Shown in pieces: positions 7,884 to 14,640 of a stretch of 20,817 bases of DNA. The DNA lies in NCBI GenBank assembly GCA_023435985.1, contig JAEZKY010000095.1:1-20817 (forward strand), given 5' to 3'. A model generated the notes under the pieces. It did no database searches. It worked only from the letters and a program-made list of their open reading frames with translations, and was not told the DNA's origin. The translations under genes were made by a program, and so were the position numbers. Origin of the DNA: Bacillota bacterium. GTDB taxonomy: Bacteria; Bacillota; Clostridia; Clostridiales; Clostridiaceae. Each line of letters opens with the position of its first letter. The stretch's first letter is position 1.

Positions 7884-9434
7884 TTATTTTGTGTATTTAT
7901 CTATTAGATTCATTAATTCGATTTTATTATTTTCTAAATAATCATTAAAATTGATATTCTTTTTATCCAAAAGCAGAGCAAGCTCATATAAAAATTCTGG
8001 GATTTCACGTGCAAGCATATCACCATAAATAATTCCAAGTCTTGCATTATTATCTTCAAAAGAACCATTTATATGAAGTTCAAAAACATCTTCAATAGTA
8101 TCATTTACTTTTTTACGTTTTCCCGTAAATCCAATCGCTCCGACTTCATGAACACTGCAAGAATTTGGGCAGCCAGAAAAATGAATTCTTGGAAGCACAT
8201 CTTTTTTAAAGCCTTTATCTTTAAAATAGGTTATTACTTCATTTAAAGTTTTTTGGCTTTCTAAAACTCCAACCTGACATATTGGAACTCCAATGCAGGA
8301 AACGCTTTGTTCAAGAGCTGTCTCACCGCCAAGATCTTGTGTTGCTTTTAATAGTCTTTCGGCTTCGTCACCATCTAAATTTCTAAAATAAATTCCTTCT
8401 GTCATAGCAAGCCTTATTTCCAAGTCTTCAACAGATTTTAATTCATCTAAAATTTTTCTTAAATCTTCAATATAAATTTGGCCTCCAATTGGATGGAAAT
8501 AAACACTATATAAACCGTTTTGTTTTTGTTCATATAATCTTTGATGCTTCAAGTCTGTCTTTTTTCCGTTTTTAATGTATTCTTTTTGTATGAGGTTTAA
8601 CTCTAAATTTTCCTTACTCATAACTTCTTCTAAATGTTTTTTATAAATTTGAATAAATGTATCTTTGCCCATTCTTTCAAGAATATATCTTATACGAGCT
8701 CTATTTCTGTTTTCATAATCACCTTCAGCTACGAATAAATTAGTTATAGCTTCAACATGATATAAAATTTTACTTGGTTCTATAAGCTCATCATATTCAA
8801 CACCAATTTTTGGATCTCTTCCAAGACCACCGCCAAGATAAACTTTGAAATATTCTTTATTATCTTTAAGAGTAGCTAAGAATCCTAAATCTGCAACATT
8901 ACAATGTCCAAGATCTGCATTGCTGCTTGAAAAAGATACCTTAAGCTTTCTTGGTAATTTATATGAAGTTATTTTACTTAAAAAGTGCTTATTTACCGCC
9001 AAAGCATATTGAGTAACATCAAAGGCTTCTGATTTATCAATTCCGGAAAGTGGGGATAAAGCAACGTTTCTTGGGAAATTTCCGCCGCCACCTCTAGAAT
9101 ATATGTTGTTTTCTATTCCAGTTTTCATTATACTGCAAACTTTATCTATTGATAAATTATGATATTGAACAGCTTCCCTTGTGGTCAAATGTATTTTATC
9201 AAGGTTATGTTTTTCTGCTGTGTCACACAACCAATTCATTTGGGAGCTGTTTGTTATCCCTGAAGGTATTCTAAGTCTTATCATGAACTCTTTTTTGCTA
9301 CGTTCAGAATACACTCCCATTCCACCAGAAATTTTTTTGAAGTCGTTAGCTGAAACTTCACCTTGTAAAAATTTATTGCCTAATTCTCTGAATTCTTCAA
9401 TTTCGTCTAATAATTGCTGCTTTAAATTACTCAA
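7884..9434 (-). CDS. Siroheme nitrite/sulfite reductase
   Basis: A 516-aa protein of the ferredoxin-type nitrite/sulfite reductase family, which reduces nitrite to ammonia or sulfite to sulfide with siroheme and a [4Fe-4S] cluster. Two half-domains are visible. The N-terminal ferredoxin-like half includes GGMGVYSERSKKEFMIRLRIPSG and IHLTTREAVQYHNL, and the RGGGGNFPRNVALSPLSGID region is siroheme-binding-like. The cluster cysteines are CIGVPIC (380-386) and CPNSC (422-426), the C-x5-C and C-x3-C pattern of the family. Start TTG at 9434 is chosen because AGGAGG lies 7 bases upstream; the longer ATG frame from 9473 would bury this RBS. Sequence alone does not decide nitrite versus sulfite. There is no siroheme biosynthesis or transporter gene beside it. 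It is a monocistronic unit. Confidence 0.85.
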   Translation of the reverse strand: MSNLKQQLLDEIEEFRELGNKFLQGEVSANDFKKISGGMGVYSERSKKEFMIRLRIPSGITNSSQMNWLCDTAEKHNLDKIHLTTREAVQYHNLSIDKVCSIMKTGIENNIYSRGGGGNFPRNVALSPLSGIDKSEAFDVTQYALAVNKHFLSKITSYKLPRKLKVSFSSSNADLGHCNVADLGFLATLKDNKEYFKVYLGGGLGRDPKIGVEYDELIEPSKILYHVEAITNLFVAEGDYENRNRARIRYILERMGKDTFIQIYKKHLEEVMSKENLELNLIQKEYIKNGKKTDLKHQRLYEQKQNGLYSVYFHPIGGQIYIEDLRKILDELKSVEDLEIRLAMTEGIYFRNLDGDEAERLLKATQDLGGETALEQSVSCIGVPICQVGVLESQKTLNEVITYFKDKGFKKDVLPRIHFSGCPNSCSVHEVGAIGFTGKRKKVNDTIEDVFELHINGSFEDNNARLGIIYGDMLAREIPEFLYELALLLDKKNINFNDYLENNKIELMNLIDKYTK

Positions 9435-9473
9435 AAGTATTCCTCCTATTAGTGATATTTTTATTTGTAACAT

Positions 9474-9503
9474 ATTATATCATAAATTTTATAGGAATAG
9501 TAA
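9474..9503 (-). promoter_or_regulatory. Promoter of the siroheme reductase gene
   Basis: On the minus strand, TTACTA (9503-9498) and TATAAT (9479-9474) are 18 bases apart, with the TTG start 40 bases downstream of the -10. Confidence 0.5.
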
Positions 9504-9612
9504 GATATCAGCACTTTTGCTAGATAATATTTTATATGAGAGTAAAATTCTATGAAAAAAGATAATTTTTTGAGTCTGTAAAATGCTTAAGGCAGAAAAA
9601 GTCTAAACCTTA

Positions 9613-9621
9613 TGGTATAAT
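9613..9621 (+). promoter_or_regulatory. Extended -10 promoter of the NUDIX gene
   Basis: TGGTATAAT (9613-9621) is an extended -10 located 30 bases before the ATG. No good -35 is found at the proper distance. Confidence 0.5.
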
Positions 9622-9650
9622 TAACACAAAACTTATGGGGGAAAATGTAG

Positions 9651-10232
9651 ATGAAGGAATTGCTAACTATATATGACGGAAATTTAAAAGAAATTGGTGC
9701 TATGCCAAGAGATAAGATCCATAAAAAAGGATTAAAGCATAAAGTGGTTCATTGTTGGATAACAGATAAGGAAAAAGATGAGATCTTCATATATTTTCAG
9801 CAAAGATCTTATAATAAATCAGATTTTCCCGGCATGTATGATATTGCCTGTGCAGGTCACATTGATGCAGGAGAAAAAGCAGAGAATGCAATGATACGCG
9901 AATTAGAAGAAGAAATCGGATTAAACATAAATAAAAGTGAGTTAAGATATATAGGAAGAAAATTTGAGACCTTTGAAAAGAATGGCTTCATAGATGATGA
10001 AATATGTGAAATGTATCTTTTAGAAGTAAATAATAGTACTATTTTTACCCTAGGAGAAGAAGTTGAAGATGTTGTAAAAGTACTATTTAATGACTATGAA
10101 AAATGGATTAATGGAGAATTAAAGTTATTGAATGCACGATCTATTATTTATGACAAAGAAATTAAACTTCAAGATGAAAATATATGCCCTCACATAAAAG
10201 AATATAATAAACAATTAATCAGGTTTATATAA
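9651..10232 (+). CDS. NUDIX hydrolase, YfcD/IDI-like
   Basis: A 193-aa cytoplasmic protein with a complete Nudix box at about 69-91 (GHIDAGE...MIRELEEEIGL, matching G-x5-E-x7-R-E-x2-E-E-x-G). The box binds Mg2+ and supports hydrolysis of a nucleoside diphosphate linked to some group X. The N-terminal LLTIYDGNLKEIGAMPRDKIHKKGLKHKVVHCWI and the FQQRSYNKSDFPGMYDIACAGH segment are typical of the isopentenyl-diphosphate-isomerase-like Nudix subgroup (YfcD type) of unknown substrate. Length is normal. Start ATG follows a GGGGGA RBS at slightly long spacing. The gene stands alone between its own promoter and hairpin. Confidence 0.88.
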   Translation: MKELLTIYDGNLKEIGAMPRDKIHKKGLKHKVVHCWITDKEKDEIFIYFQQRSYNKSDFPGMYDIACAGHIDAGEKAENAMIRELEEEIGLNINKSELRYIGRKFETFEKNGFIDDEICEMYLLEVNNSTIFTLGEEVEDVVKVLFNDYEKWINGELKLLNARSIIYDKEIKLQDENICPHIKEYNKQLIRFI

Positions 10233-10248
10233 ACTATAGTAAAGATGC

Positions 10249-10293
10249 AAAATGCACATTATGTATATCTTTCAGTGATATCATGTGCATTTT
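10249..10293 (+). terminator. Hairpin terminator after the NUDIX gene
   Basis: AAAATGCACAT (10249-10259) pairs perfectly with ATGTGCATTTT (10283-10293). The 23-base loop can form an inner ATATC/GATAT stem. The right arm ends in TTTT. Confidence 0.65.
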
Positions 10294-10357
10294 ATATTTC
10301 TGCCTAAAGACAGTTTTGAGTTAATATTTTATTTATTATTCCACATGTATCCATACA

Positions 10358-10401
10358 ATTGTCATAAAAATTTGACAATGTTATAATTATCACAGTATTT
10401 T
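10358..10401 (+). promoter_or_regulatory. Promoter of the ECF S-component gene with an inverted repeat on the -35
   Basis: TTGACA (10372-10377) and TATTTT (10396-10401) are 18 bases apart. An inverted repeat, ATTGTCA (10358-10364) and TGACAAT (10373-10379), overlaps the -35 box and could be an operator. No TPP, FMN, preQ1 or other known vitamin riboswitch was recognised in this leader. Confidence 0.45.
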
Positions 10402-10436
10402 CATATAAAAACAAATATTGAAAGGGGGAATATTAT

Positions 10437-11036
10437 ATGGAAAATAAGAATCCAAGAACAGTGAAATTGATGCAGACTGGACTACTTGCAGCATTGTGTT
10501 TTGTATCATTTACTTTTCTTCAGATTAAAATTCCAGTACCAGGTGGAAGTGCAACCTCATTTCATGTTGGAAACGCTTTTTGTGTATTAGCAGCGTTACT
10601 TCTTGGCGGATGGTATGGTGGATTAGCTGGGGCTATAGGTATGACAATCTCAGATTTACTTGATCCGGTATATGCAATAGGTGCACCCAAAACGTTCATA
10701 TTAAAACTATGTATTGGATTAATAACAGGACTGGTTGCACATAGGTATGCTAAAATAGATAAAAGCAATGATAAGAAATATATATTAAAATGGAGTACTA
10801 TTGCTGCGATTTGTGGATTGGGTTTTAATATTTTTTCAGATCCTACTTTAGGATACCTTTATCAGCAATATGTTATTGGACAACCACAAGAGGTAGCAGA
10901 TGTTTTAGCAAAATTAAGTGTTGTTACTACTTCTGTTAATACAGTATTATCTGTTATATTGGCAAGTATAATTTATAATGGCTTAAGACCAATTTTAAAA
11001 AGATCGGGTTTATTATTACCTGTGGGAAAAAATTAA
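10437..11036 (+). CDS. ECF transporter S component (HmpT/PdxU2-like), vitamin or precursor uptake
   Basis: A 199-aa integral membrane protein with about six hydrophobic segments. It has the substrate-specific (S) component pattern: an N-terminal TGLLAALCFVSFTFLQIKIP helix, then HVGNAFCVLAALLLGGWYGGLAGAIGM, a DLLDPVYAIGAPKTFILK motif and LCIGLITGLVAH. The GN(A/V)FCVLAALLLG-type and APKTFI motifs are characteristic of the clostridial HmpT/PdxU2/DUF1393 group, thought to import hydroxymethylpyrimidine, pyridoxine-type or related compounds. It would work with an EcfA-EcfA'-EcfT energizing module encoded elsewhere. The absence of a visible riboswitch leaves the substrate open. Start has a strong AAAGGGGG RBS. 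It is a single gene between its own promoter and a strong terminator. Confidence 0.8.
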   Translation: MENKNPRTVKLMQTGLLAALCFVSFTFLQIKIPVPGGSATSFHVGNAFCVLAALLLGGWYGGLAGAIGMTISDLLDPVYAIGAPKTFILKLCIGLITGLVAHRYAKIDKSNDKKYILKWSTIAAICGLGFNIFSDPTLGYLYQQYVIGQPQEVADVLAKLSVVTTSVNTVLSVILASIIYNGLRPILKRSGLLLPVGKN

Positions 11037-11095
11037 TTAGAATTAATAAATGGTTATTAAAGAATTTATTAATTTAAAATATGAATTACGAAATC

Positions 11096-11138
11096 AAAAA
11101 CCATCAAAATCTTAATTATTGATTTTGATGGTTTTTTT
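11096..11138 (+). terminator. Strong intrinsic terminator after the ECF S component
   Basis: A perfect 16-bp stem (11096-11111 with 11121-11136) with a 9-base loop ends in a run of Ts (11132-11138). Confidence 0.92.
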
Positions 11139-11359
11139 ACTTGTGAAAATATTAGTAAAGTAATGGTAGTATCTTTATAAATAATTAATCAATTAAGTTT
11201 TATTGCTATTCAAAATATAAAACTTAGATGATTTCATAAATTAAATCTATAAAGTTTAATTTATTGTATTAAATAGAAATTTACTCTTTGAGATATAATT
11301 ATAGAAAAAAAGAAATGTTCGTGTTTGTACGAATATTAGAAAAAAAATCTAGCTTTTTC

Positions 11360-11388
11360 TTGATTTTTTTTAATATATGAGCTAAAAT
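11360..11388 (+). promoter_or_regulatory. Promoter of the riboswitch-led transcript
   Basis: TTGATT (11360-11365) and TAAAAT (11383-11388) are separated by 17 bases. The transcript would start near 11395, about 38 bases before the aptamer. Confidence 0.5.
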
Positions 11389-11432
11389 TACGTAGTAATA
11401 TGAACTATTAAATAAAAAAAAAGAATAATATT

Positions 11433-11506
11433 CACTTGTATAAATTCAACGATATGGGTTGATTGTTTCTACCAAGCTACCGTAAATTGCTATAGGGCTA
11501 TAAGTG
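11433..11506 (+). promoter_or_regulatory. Purine riboswitch aptamer (guanine-type by C74), irregular P3
   Basis: The conserved core of the purine riboswitch is plain. P1 is CACTTGTA (11433-11440) with TATAAGTG (11499-11506), 8 bp with one G-U pair. J1/2 is TAA. P2 arms flank the L2 loop GATATGG (11451-11457). J2/3 is GTTTCTACC (11465-11473). L3 is CCGTAAA (11480-11486). The ligand-pairing residue equivalent to position 74 is C (11498), the guanine-type base; adenine aptamers have U. Oddities: the base before it is G where A73 is usual, and P3' is about four bases longer than standard, so P3 must contain bulges. The aptamer ends about 20 bases before the SD, too close for a separate terminator, so control is probably translational or unconventional. 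Confidence 0.85.
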
Positions 11507-11539
11507 TCTGCTAAAAAATTATATCAAGGAGAGATGAGT

Positions 11540-12946
11540 ATGAATTATGATTTAATAATAGTAGGTGCTGGACCAGCTGGAATATTTACAGCGTATGAGT
11601 TGAAAAAGCAGAAACCACAAGCTAAGATTCTTTTGATTGAATCTGGAAAAAGTATTGATAAAAGGCATTGCCCAAAAGATAAGACTAAAAAGTGTGTATC
11701 TTGTAAGCCTTATTGCCACATCACTACAGGATTTTCTGGGGCAGGAGCATTTTCAGATGGAAAATTATCATTAAGTCATGAGGTTGGTGGAGATTTACCA
11801 GAGCTTGCAGGAGTTGACTTAGTACAAGAATACATAGATTATACAGATTCAATATACTTAAGCTTTGGTGCGGATACTAAAGTTGAAGGTGTAGGGAATA
11901 ATGAAGAGATTAAAGAAATAAGAAGAAAAGCCATTCAAGGTGGTTTAAAATTAGTAGATTGTCCAATAAGACATTTAGGGACTGAAAAAGCGCAAGAGAT
12001 ATATTTAAAAATTCAAAATCATTTATTAGATTCTGGTGTTGAGATTAAATTTGATAGTACAGTTAAAAATCTTTTAATAAAAAATGATGAAATATATGGA
12101 GTTTTAATATCAGATTCTTTAACTAGAAGTAAGGATGAAGAAGCTTTTTCTAATAAAGTGGTTGTTGCAACAGGAAGAAAAGGTGCTGACTGGTTAAAGG
12201 AAATATGTGTTGAACACAATATAAAGCATAGTGCAGGGCCAGTTGATATTGGAGTTAGAGTAGAACTTAGAAATGAAGTTATGGAAAGTGTAAATAATGT
12301 ACTTTATGAATCTAAACTTATAGGGCATCCAGCACCATTTAAGGATAAGGTTAGAACCTTCTGCCAAAACCCAGGTGGCTTTGTTAGCCAGGAAAATTAT
12401 GATAATAACTTAGCAATAGTTAATGGTCATTCTTATAAGGATAAAAAATCTGATAATACAAACCTAGCAATATTGAGTTCACATAATTTTTCAGCACCAT
12501 TTAATGAACCTATTGAATATGGTCAAAAGGTTGCAGAGCTTGTTAATATGCTTGGAAATGGAAAAATATTAGTTCAACGCTATGGCGATATATTAGATGG
12601 TAAAAGAACTTGGGAAAAAGAATTATATGAGTCAAATGTTAGACATACTTTGCCAGATGCAGAAGCAGGAGATTTAACATCCGCAATACCATATAGAACA
12701 ATGACAAACATCTTAAAATTTATTGAAGCTATGGATACAGTGGTTCCGGGTTTTGCAAGTAGAGAAACGTTATTATATGGTCCAGAGATTAAATTTTACA
12801 GTAATAGAATTAATTTAGATAAAAACTTTGAAACAAATATAAAAGGCTTGCACTGTTTAGGTGATTCAAGTGGCTGGACTAGAGGTTTGATGATGGCCTC
12901 AGCTATGGGAGTAATAATGGGAAGAAAGCTTTCAAATATTGAATAA
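11540..12946 (+). CDS. FAD-dependent dehydrogenase (COG2509 type), riboswitch-controlled
   Basis: A 468-aa flavoprotein. ATG 11540 is chosen because AAGGAG (11526-11531) is 8 bases upstream and MNYDLIIVGAGPAG starts directly at the Rossmann strand; the longer GTG frame from 11504 would overlap the riboswitch P1. The dinucleotide motif GAGPAG is at residues 9-14. Next is a cysteine-containing segment (CPKDKTKKCVSCKPYCHITTG), then GFSGAGAFSDGKL, typical of this uncharacterised dehydrogenase family. The C-terminal GLHCLGDSSGWTRGLMMASAMG closes the FAD site. Substrate and electron partner are unknown for the family. A purine riboswitch immediately ahead suggests expression tuned to guanine-type purines, which hints at purine-linked or flavin/purine redox work; this is inference. 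Monocistronic. Confidence 0.88.
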   Translation: MNYDLIIVGAGPAGIFTAYELKKQKPQAKILLIESGKSIDKRHCPKDKTKKCVSCKPYCHITTGFSGAGAFSDGKLSLSHEVGGDLPELAGVDLVQEYIDYTDSIYLSFGADTKVEGVGNNEEIKEIRRKAIQGGLKLVDCPIRHLGTEKAQEIYLKIQNHLLDSGVEIKFDSTVKNLLIKNDEIYGVLISDSLTRSKDEEAFSNKVVVATGRKGADWLKEICVEHNIKHSAGPVDIGVRVELRNEVMESVNNVLYESKLIGHPAPFKDKVRTFCQNPGGFVSQENYDNNLAIVNGHSYKDKKSDNTNLAILSSHNFSAPFNEPIEYGQKVAELVNMLGNGKILVQRYGDILDGKRTWEKELYESNVRHTLPDAEAGDLTSAIPYRTMTNILKFIEAMDTVVPGFASRETLLYGPEIKFYSNRINLDKNFETNIKGLHCLGDSSGWTRGLMMASAMGVIMGRKLSNIE

Positions 12947-12970
12947 CGTTAAAGCCTCATAGCTTGGTAC

Positions 12971-13014
12971 TAAAAATAACATGTGTTTTATTATTGGAAT
13001 ACATGTTATTTTTA
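12971..13014 (+). terminator. Terminator after the FAD dehydrogenase
   Basis: A 14-bp perfect stem (12971-12984 with 13001-13014) with a 16-base loop; the right arm contains TTATTTTTATA. Confidence 0.75.
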
Positions 13015-13145
13015 TATTATAACATTTCTATGTTGTTTGATACGAGAGTAAAAAAATATAAAAATATGTAGATTTAAAGAATCATATATAGAAGAAAATA
13101 GAATGTTGATACATGAGGAGGATATTAAAGTAATTATTCTAAAAG

Positions 13146-13346
13146 TTAGTTGAAATTAGCGTTTGGAAGTTTTGAACAATATACTTCATGCATTTTCTTA
13201 TGATATGCAACAATATGCTTGTCTAAATTTTGAGAAACAATAATAACAAATATATTATTAGGTAAAAGAAAATTTAACATTTTATTTAGGATAGATTTTC
13301 TTAAAAATATTCTAAATTTTAACTGGAACAATTTTAACTTAATCAT
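13146..13346 (-). CDS. Spo0E-like aspartyl-phosphate phosphatase family protein
   Basis: A 66-aa protein. ATG at 13346 is preferred over the longer frame from 13376 because AAAGAGGT lies just upstream. Residues 38-51 read SQNLDKHIVAYHKK, which fits the Spo0E signature S-Q-x-L-D-x-x-I-x-x-Y, with Asp42 the conserved acid. The first half (LKFRIFLRKSILNKML) can form the preceding helix of the helix-loop-helix fold. Spo0E proteins remove phosphate from Spo0A~P and delay sporulation. The N-terminal half is more basic and hydrophobic than usual, and the conserved LR.KL helix is only loosely matched, so this may be a divergent member. It has its own good promoter. Neighbours give no further hint. 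Confidence 0.68.
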   Translation of the reverse strand: MIKLKLFQLKFRIFLRKSILNKMLNFLLPNNIFVIIVSQNLDKHIVAYHKKMHEVYCSKLPNANFN

Positions 13347-13382
13347 AATAGTACCTCTTTTTACTAATTTATACATATAATC

Positions 13383-13411
13383 ATTATAAACTTCATAAAA
13401 CGATTTTTCAA
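13383..13411 (-). promoter_or_regulatory. Sigma-A promoter of the Spo0E-like gene
   Basis: On the minus strand, TTGAAA (13411-13406), a 17-base spacer and TATAAT (13388-13383) lie 37 bases upstream of the ATG. No clear Spo0A box was seen. Confidence 0.68.
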
Positions 13412-13556
13412 AATAAATAATAATACAAATAATGACAAATATTTATGTAAAGGTGCCTTAATTTAAAGTACTTTTAAAAAATAGATTGCTTTAAAACAAT
13501 CAATTCCTTTAAGAAGTATTTTTATAAAGGGTGAATATTAATATTTTATGCCAGAG

Positions 13557-13697
13557 TATAATAATATGTATAGTAAATACCCCTTACTAACTATGTGAGT
13601 TTATCATGTTATTGTTACAGTTGTGTTACAACAATGTGGTTTAATTGTAATAAAAAGAAAAGAGTGGCAATCTTGAAGGGAGTAAGTCACTCTTTTG
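13557..13697 (+). ncRNA. Candidate small RNA, three hairpins, no ORF
   Basis: A TATAAT at 13557-13562 precedes a stretch with three hairpins. They are TAGTAA/TTACTA (13571-13576, 13584-13589), ATTGTT/AACAAT (13611-13616, 13630-13635), and a stronger AAAAGAGTGGC/GTCACTCTTTT pair (13658-13668, 13686-13696, one G-U) ending in TTTT, which could be the terminator. No -35 at standard distance and no match to a known RNA family were recognised, so this is a hypothesis from structure only. Confidence 0.3.
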
Positions 13698-13710
13698 ATA
13701 TATGTAAAAT

Positions 13711-13754
13711 TTTTCTTAATAAGTAATAACGTTATTAATTACCTATTAAGAAAA
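13711..13754. repeat. 44-base imperfect palindrome
   Basis: Perfect 11-base arms (13711-13721 and 13744-13754) continue after one mismatch into a further 5 bp. The centre holds the palindrome TAATAACGTTATTA (13724-13737). It may be an operator or a hairpin; no T run follows on the plus strand. Confidence 0.5.
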
Positions 13755-13761
13755 TAATAAA

Positions 13762-13776
13762 TCATAATTATTATGA
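13762..13776. promoter_or_regulatory. PerR/Fur-like 7-1-7 palindrome
   Basis: TCATAATTATTATGA is a perfect 7-1-7 palindrome and matches 13 of 15 positions of the PerR box TTATAATNATTATAA as I know it. It lies 221 bases before the 104-aa gene, so its target promoter is unclear, and AT richness makes chance matches plausible. Confidence 0.35.
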
Positions 13777-13817
13777 GAATATAAATAAAACATAAAGAAT
13801 ATATTAAATTTGCATTT

Positions 13818-13857
13818 AAGGCTAAGGAATTTTATAGCTCCTCAGGCTTGTTTTTTT
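13818..13857 (+). terminator. Terminator-like hairpin with T7 run
   Basis: AAGGCTAAGGA (13818-13828) pairs imperfectly with TCCTCAGGCTT (about 13839-13849), and seven Ts follow at 13851-13857. There is no annotated gene directly upstream on this strand, which suggests an unrecognised transcript. Confidence 0.5.
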
Positions 13858-13997
13858 AATAATAATTTAGCGTATGGGTGATTTGATCTTAATAAATCTT
13901 TTTTAGTTTTTACAGCTATATTCTTTGAAATATAAAAAAGTATAATAATTAATAAATGTACATAAGATATGCCTAAGTAATATTTGGAGGTAGAATT

Positions 13998-14312
13998 ATG
14001 GATGAAGAAATAATAATTCAACATATTCAAGTTTTATGCAATGAAAATAAATTGTTATATTCAAATAATAAGATAGTTATAGCACCAGATTTTGAAATAG
14101 AAATTCGTATAAATCTAAGCCAACAGAGTATCCATTTTCAAGAATACATTGATGATAGTGGTTTTAATAGCTGCATTATAAATTATACTATAAATAGAAT
14201 ATATAGATGTTATTATTTGGACAAATACAAGGATTTTAGCGAATTAGAAAATGCTATAGAATATTGTATTAAAGTAATATTAGAAAATTATAAGAAAGTA
14301 TTTAAAAGCTAA
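13998..14312 (+). CDS. Hypothetical protein, 104 aa
   Basis: The ATG follows a good RBS (TTTGGAGGT, about 13983-13991). The protein is acidic and Asn/Ile-rich, with no signal peptide or membrane helix. Residues about 1-20 look helical, 21-60 alternate as beta strands (NKIVIAPDFEIEIRINLSQQSIHFQEYI), and 75-104 form a C-terminal helix (DFSELENAIEYCIKVILENYKKVFKS). I do not recognise the family. It sits upstream of the bacteriohemerythrin but has its own terminator, so they are not clearly an operon. Confidence 0.6.
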   Translation: MDEEIIIQHIQVLCNENKLLYSNNKIVIAPDFEIEIRINLSQQSIHFQEYIDDSGFNSCIINYTINRIYRCYYLDKYKDFSELENAIEYCIKVILENYKKVFKS

Positions 14313-14325
14313 ATTATGTTAATTT

Positions 14326-14347
14326 AGAACTCTAGAAATAGGGTTCT
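14326..14347 (+). terminator. Terminator after the 104-aa gene
   Basis: AGAACTC (14326-14332) pairs with GGGTTCT (14341-14347, one G-U) and is followed by TTTATTATTTT. Confidence 0.7.
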
Positions 14348-14576
14348 TTTATTATTTTAGCAAATTTCATATTTTCCAAGTATCTAATTCACTAATTTTG
14401 AATTTTATTTAAAAAGAAAATCACTTCATGTTCAAAGGGTATGAACTTTAACAGATTTATCGGAGAAATTAAGAATTAATTTTATTTTTAGATAAATATA
14501 GAAATTTTATATGAATATTAAATTTGGATTCATTGTGTTGAATAAAGATACGGAGAAGTTTGTTTTAATACAAAGG

Positions 14577-14605
14577 TTTTCAAGGTAGGAAATGTGTGGT
14601 AAAAT
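14577..14605 (+). promoter_or_regulatory. Promoter of the bacteriohemerythrin gene
   Basis: TTTTCA (14577-14582), a 17-base spacer and TAAAAT (14600-14605) with an upstream TG (14597-14598) form an extended -10 promoter 36 bases before the ATG. Confidence 0.5.
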
Positions 14606-14640
14606 AAAGAATAATATTGTGGAAAGAAGGTGAAAATAGA

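Larger units (their letters stand above)
11037..11539 (+). other. 503-base intergenic region holding terminator, promoter and riboswitch leader
   Basis: After the terminator at 11096-11138 the region is very AT-rich and I see no gene. TTCGT (11318-11322) and ACGAA (11329-11333) form a small inverted repeat. From about 11360 a promoter and the purine riboswitch occupy the rest up to the FAD-dehydrogenase start. Confidence 0.6.
13347..13997. other. 651-base intergenic region rich in hairpins and palindromes
   Basis: No convincing ORF is present. The region contains the minus-strand promoter of the Spo0E-like gene, a possible small RNA (13557-13697), a long inverted repeat (13711-13754), a PerR-like 15-bp palindrome (13762-13776) and a terminator-like hairpin (13818-13857). 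A TATAAT at 13941-13946 could serve the downstream 104-aa gene but lacks a good -35. Confidence 0.5.
14313..14640 (+). other. 328-base intergenic region before the bacteriohemerythrin
   Basis: Apart from the terminator at its start and the promoter at its end, I see only a small GTTCA/TGAAC inverted repeat near 14418-14434. No ORF or known RNA was recognised. Confidence 0.5.

Noticed and set aside
10382..10387. TATAAT just after TTGACA upstream of the ECF S component
   Set aside because: The spacing from the TTGACA is only 4 bases, so they cannot form one promoter; the -10 at 10396 fits instead.
11318..11333. TTCGT-N6-ACGAA inverted repeat, considered as a LexA-type or PurR-type box
   Set aside because: It matches neither consensus well and lies upstream of the riboswitch promoter candidate; too short to support.
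12019..12219. Minus-strand ORF inside the FAD dehydrogenase, and similar ORFs antisense to the MCP, reductase and bioB genes
   Set aside because: They are antisense shadows of strongly conserved genes and lack RBSs or protein-like composition.
13842..14030. 62-aa minus-strand ORF with a hydrophobic stretch
   Set aside because: No RBS before its ATG, it overlaps the start of the well-supported 104-aa plus-strand gene, and it runs across the terminator-like hairpin.
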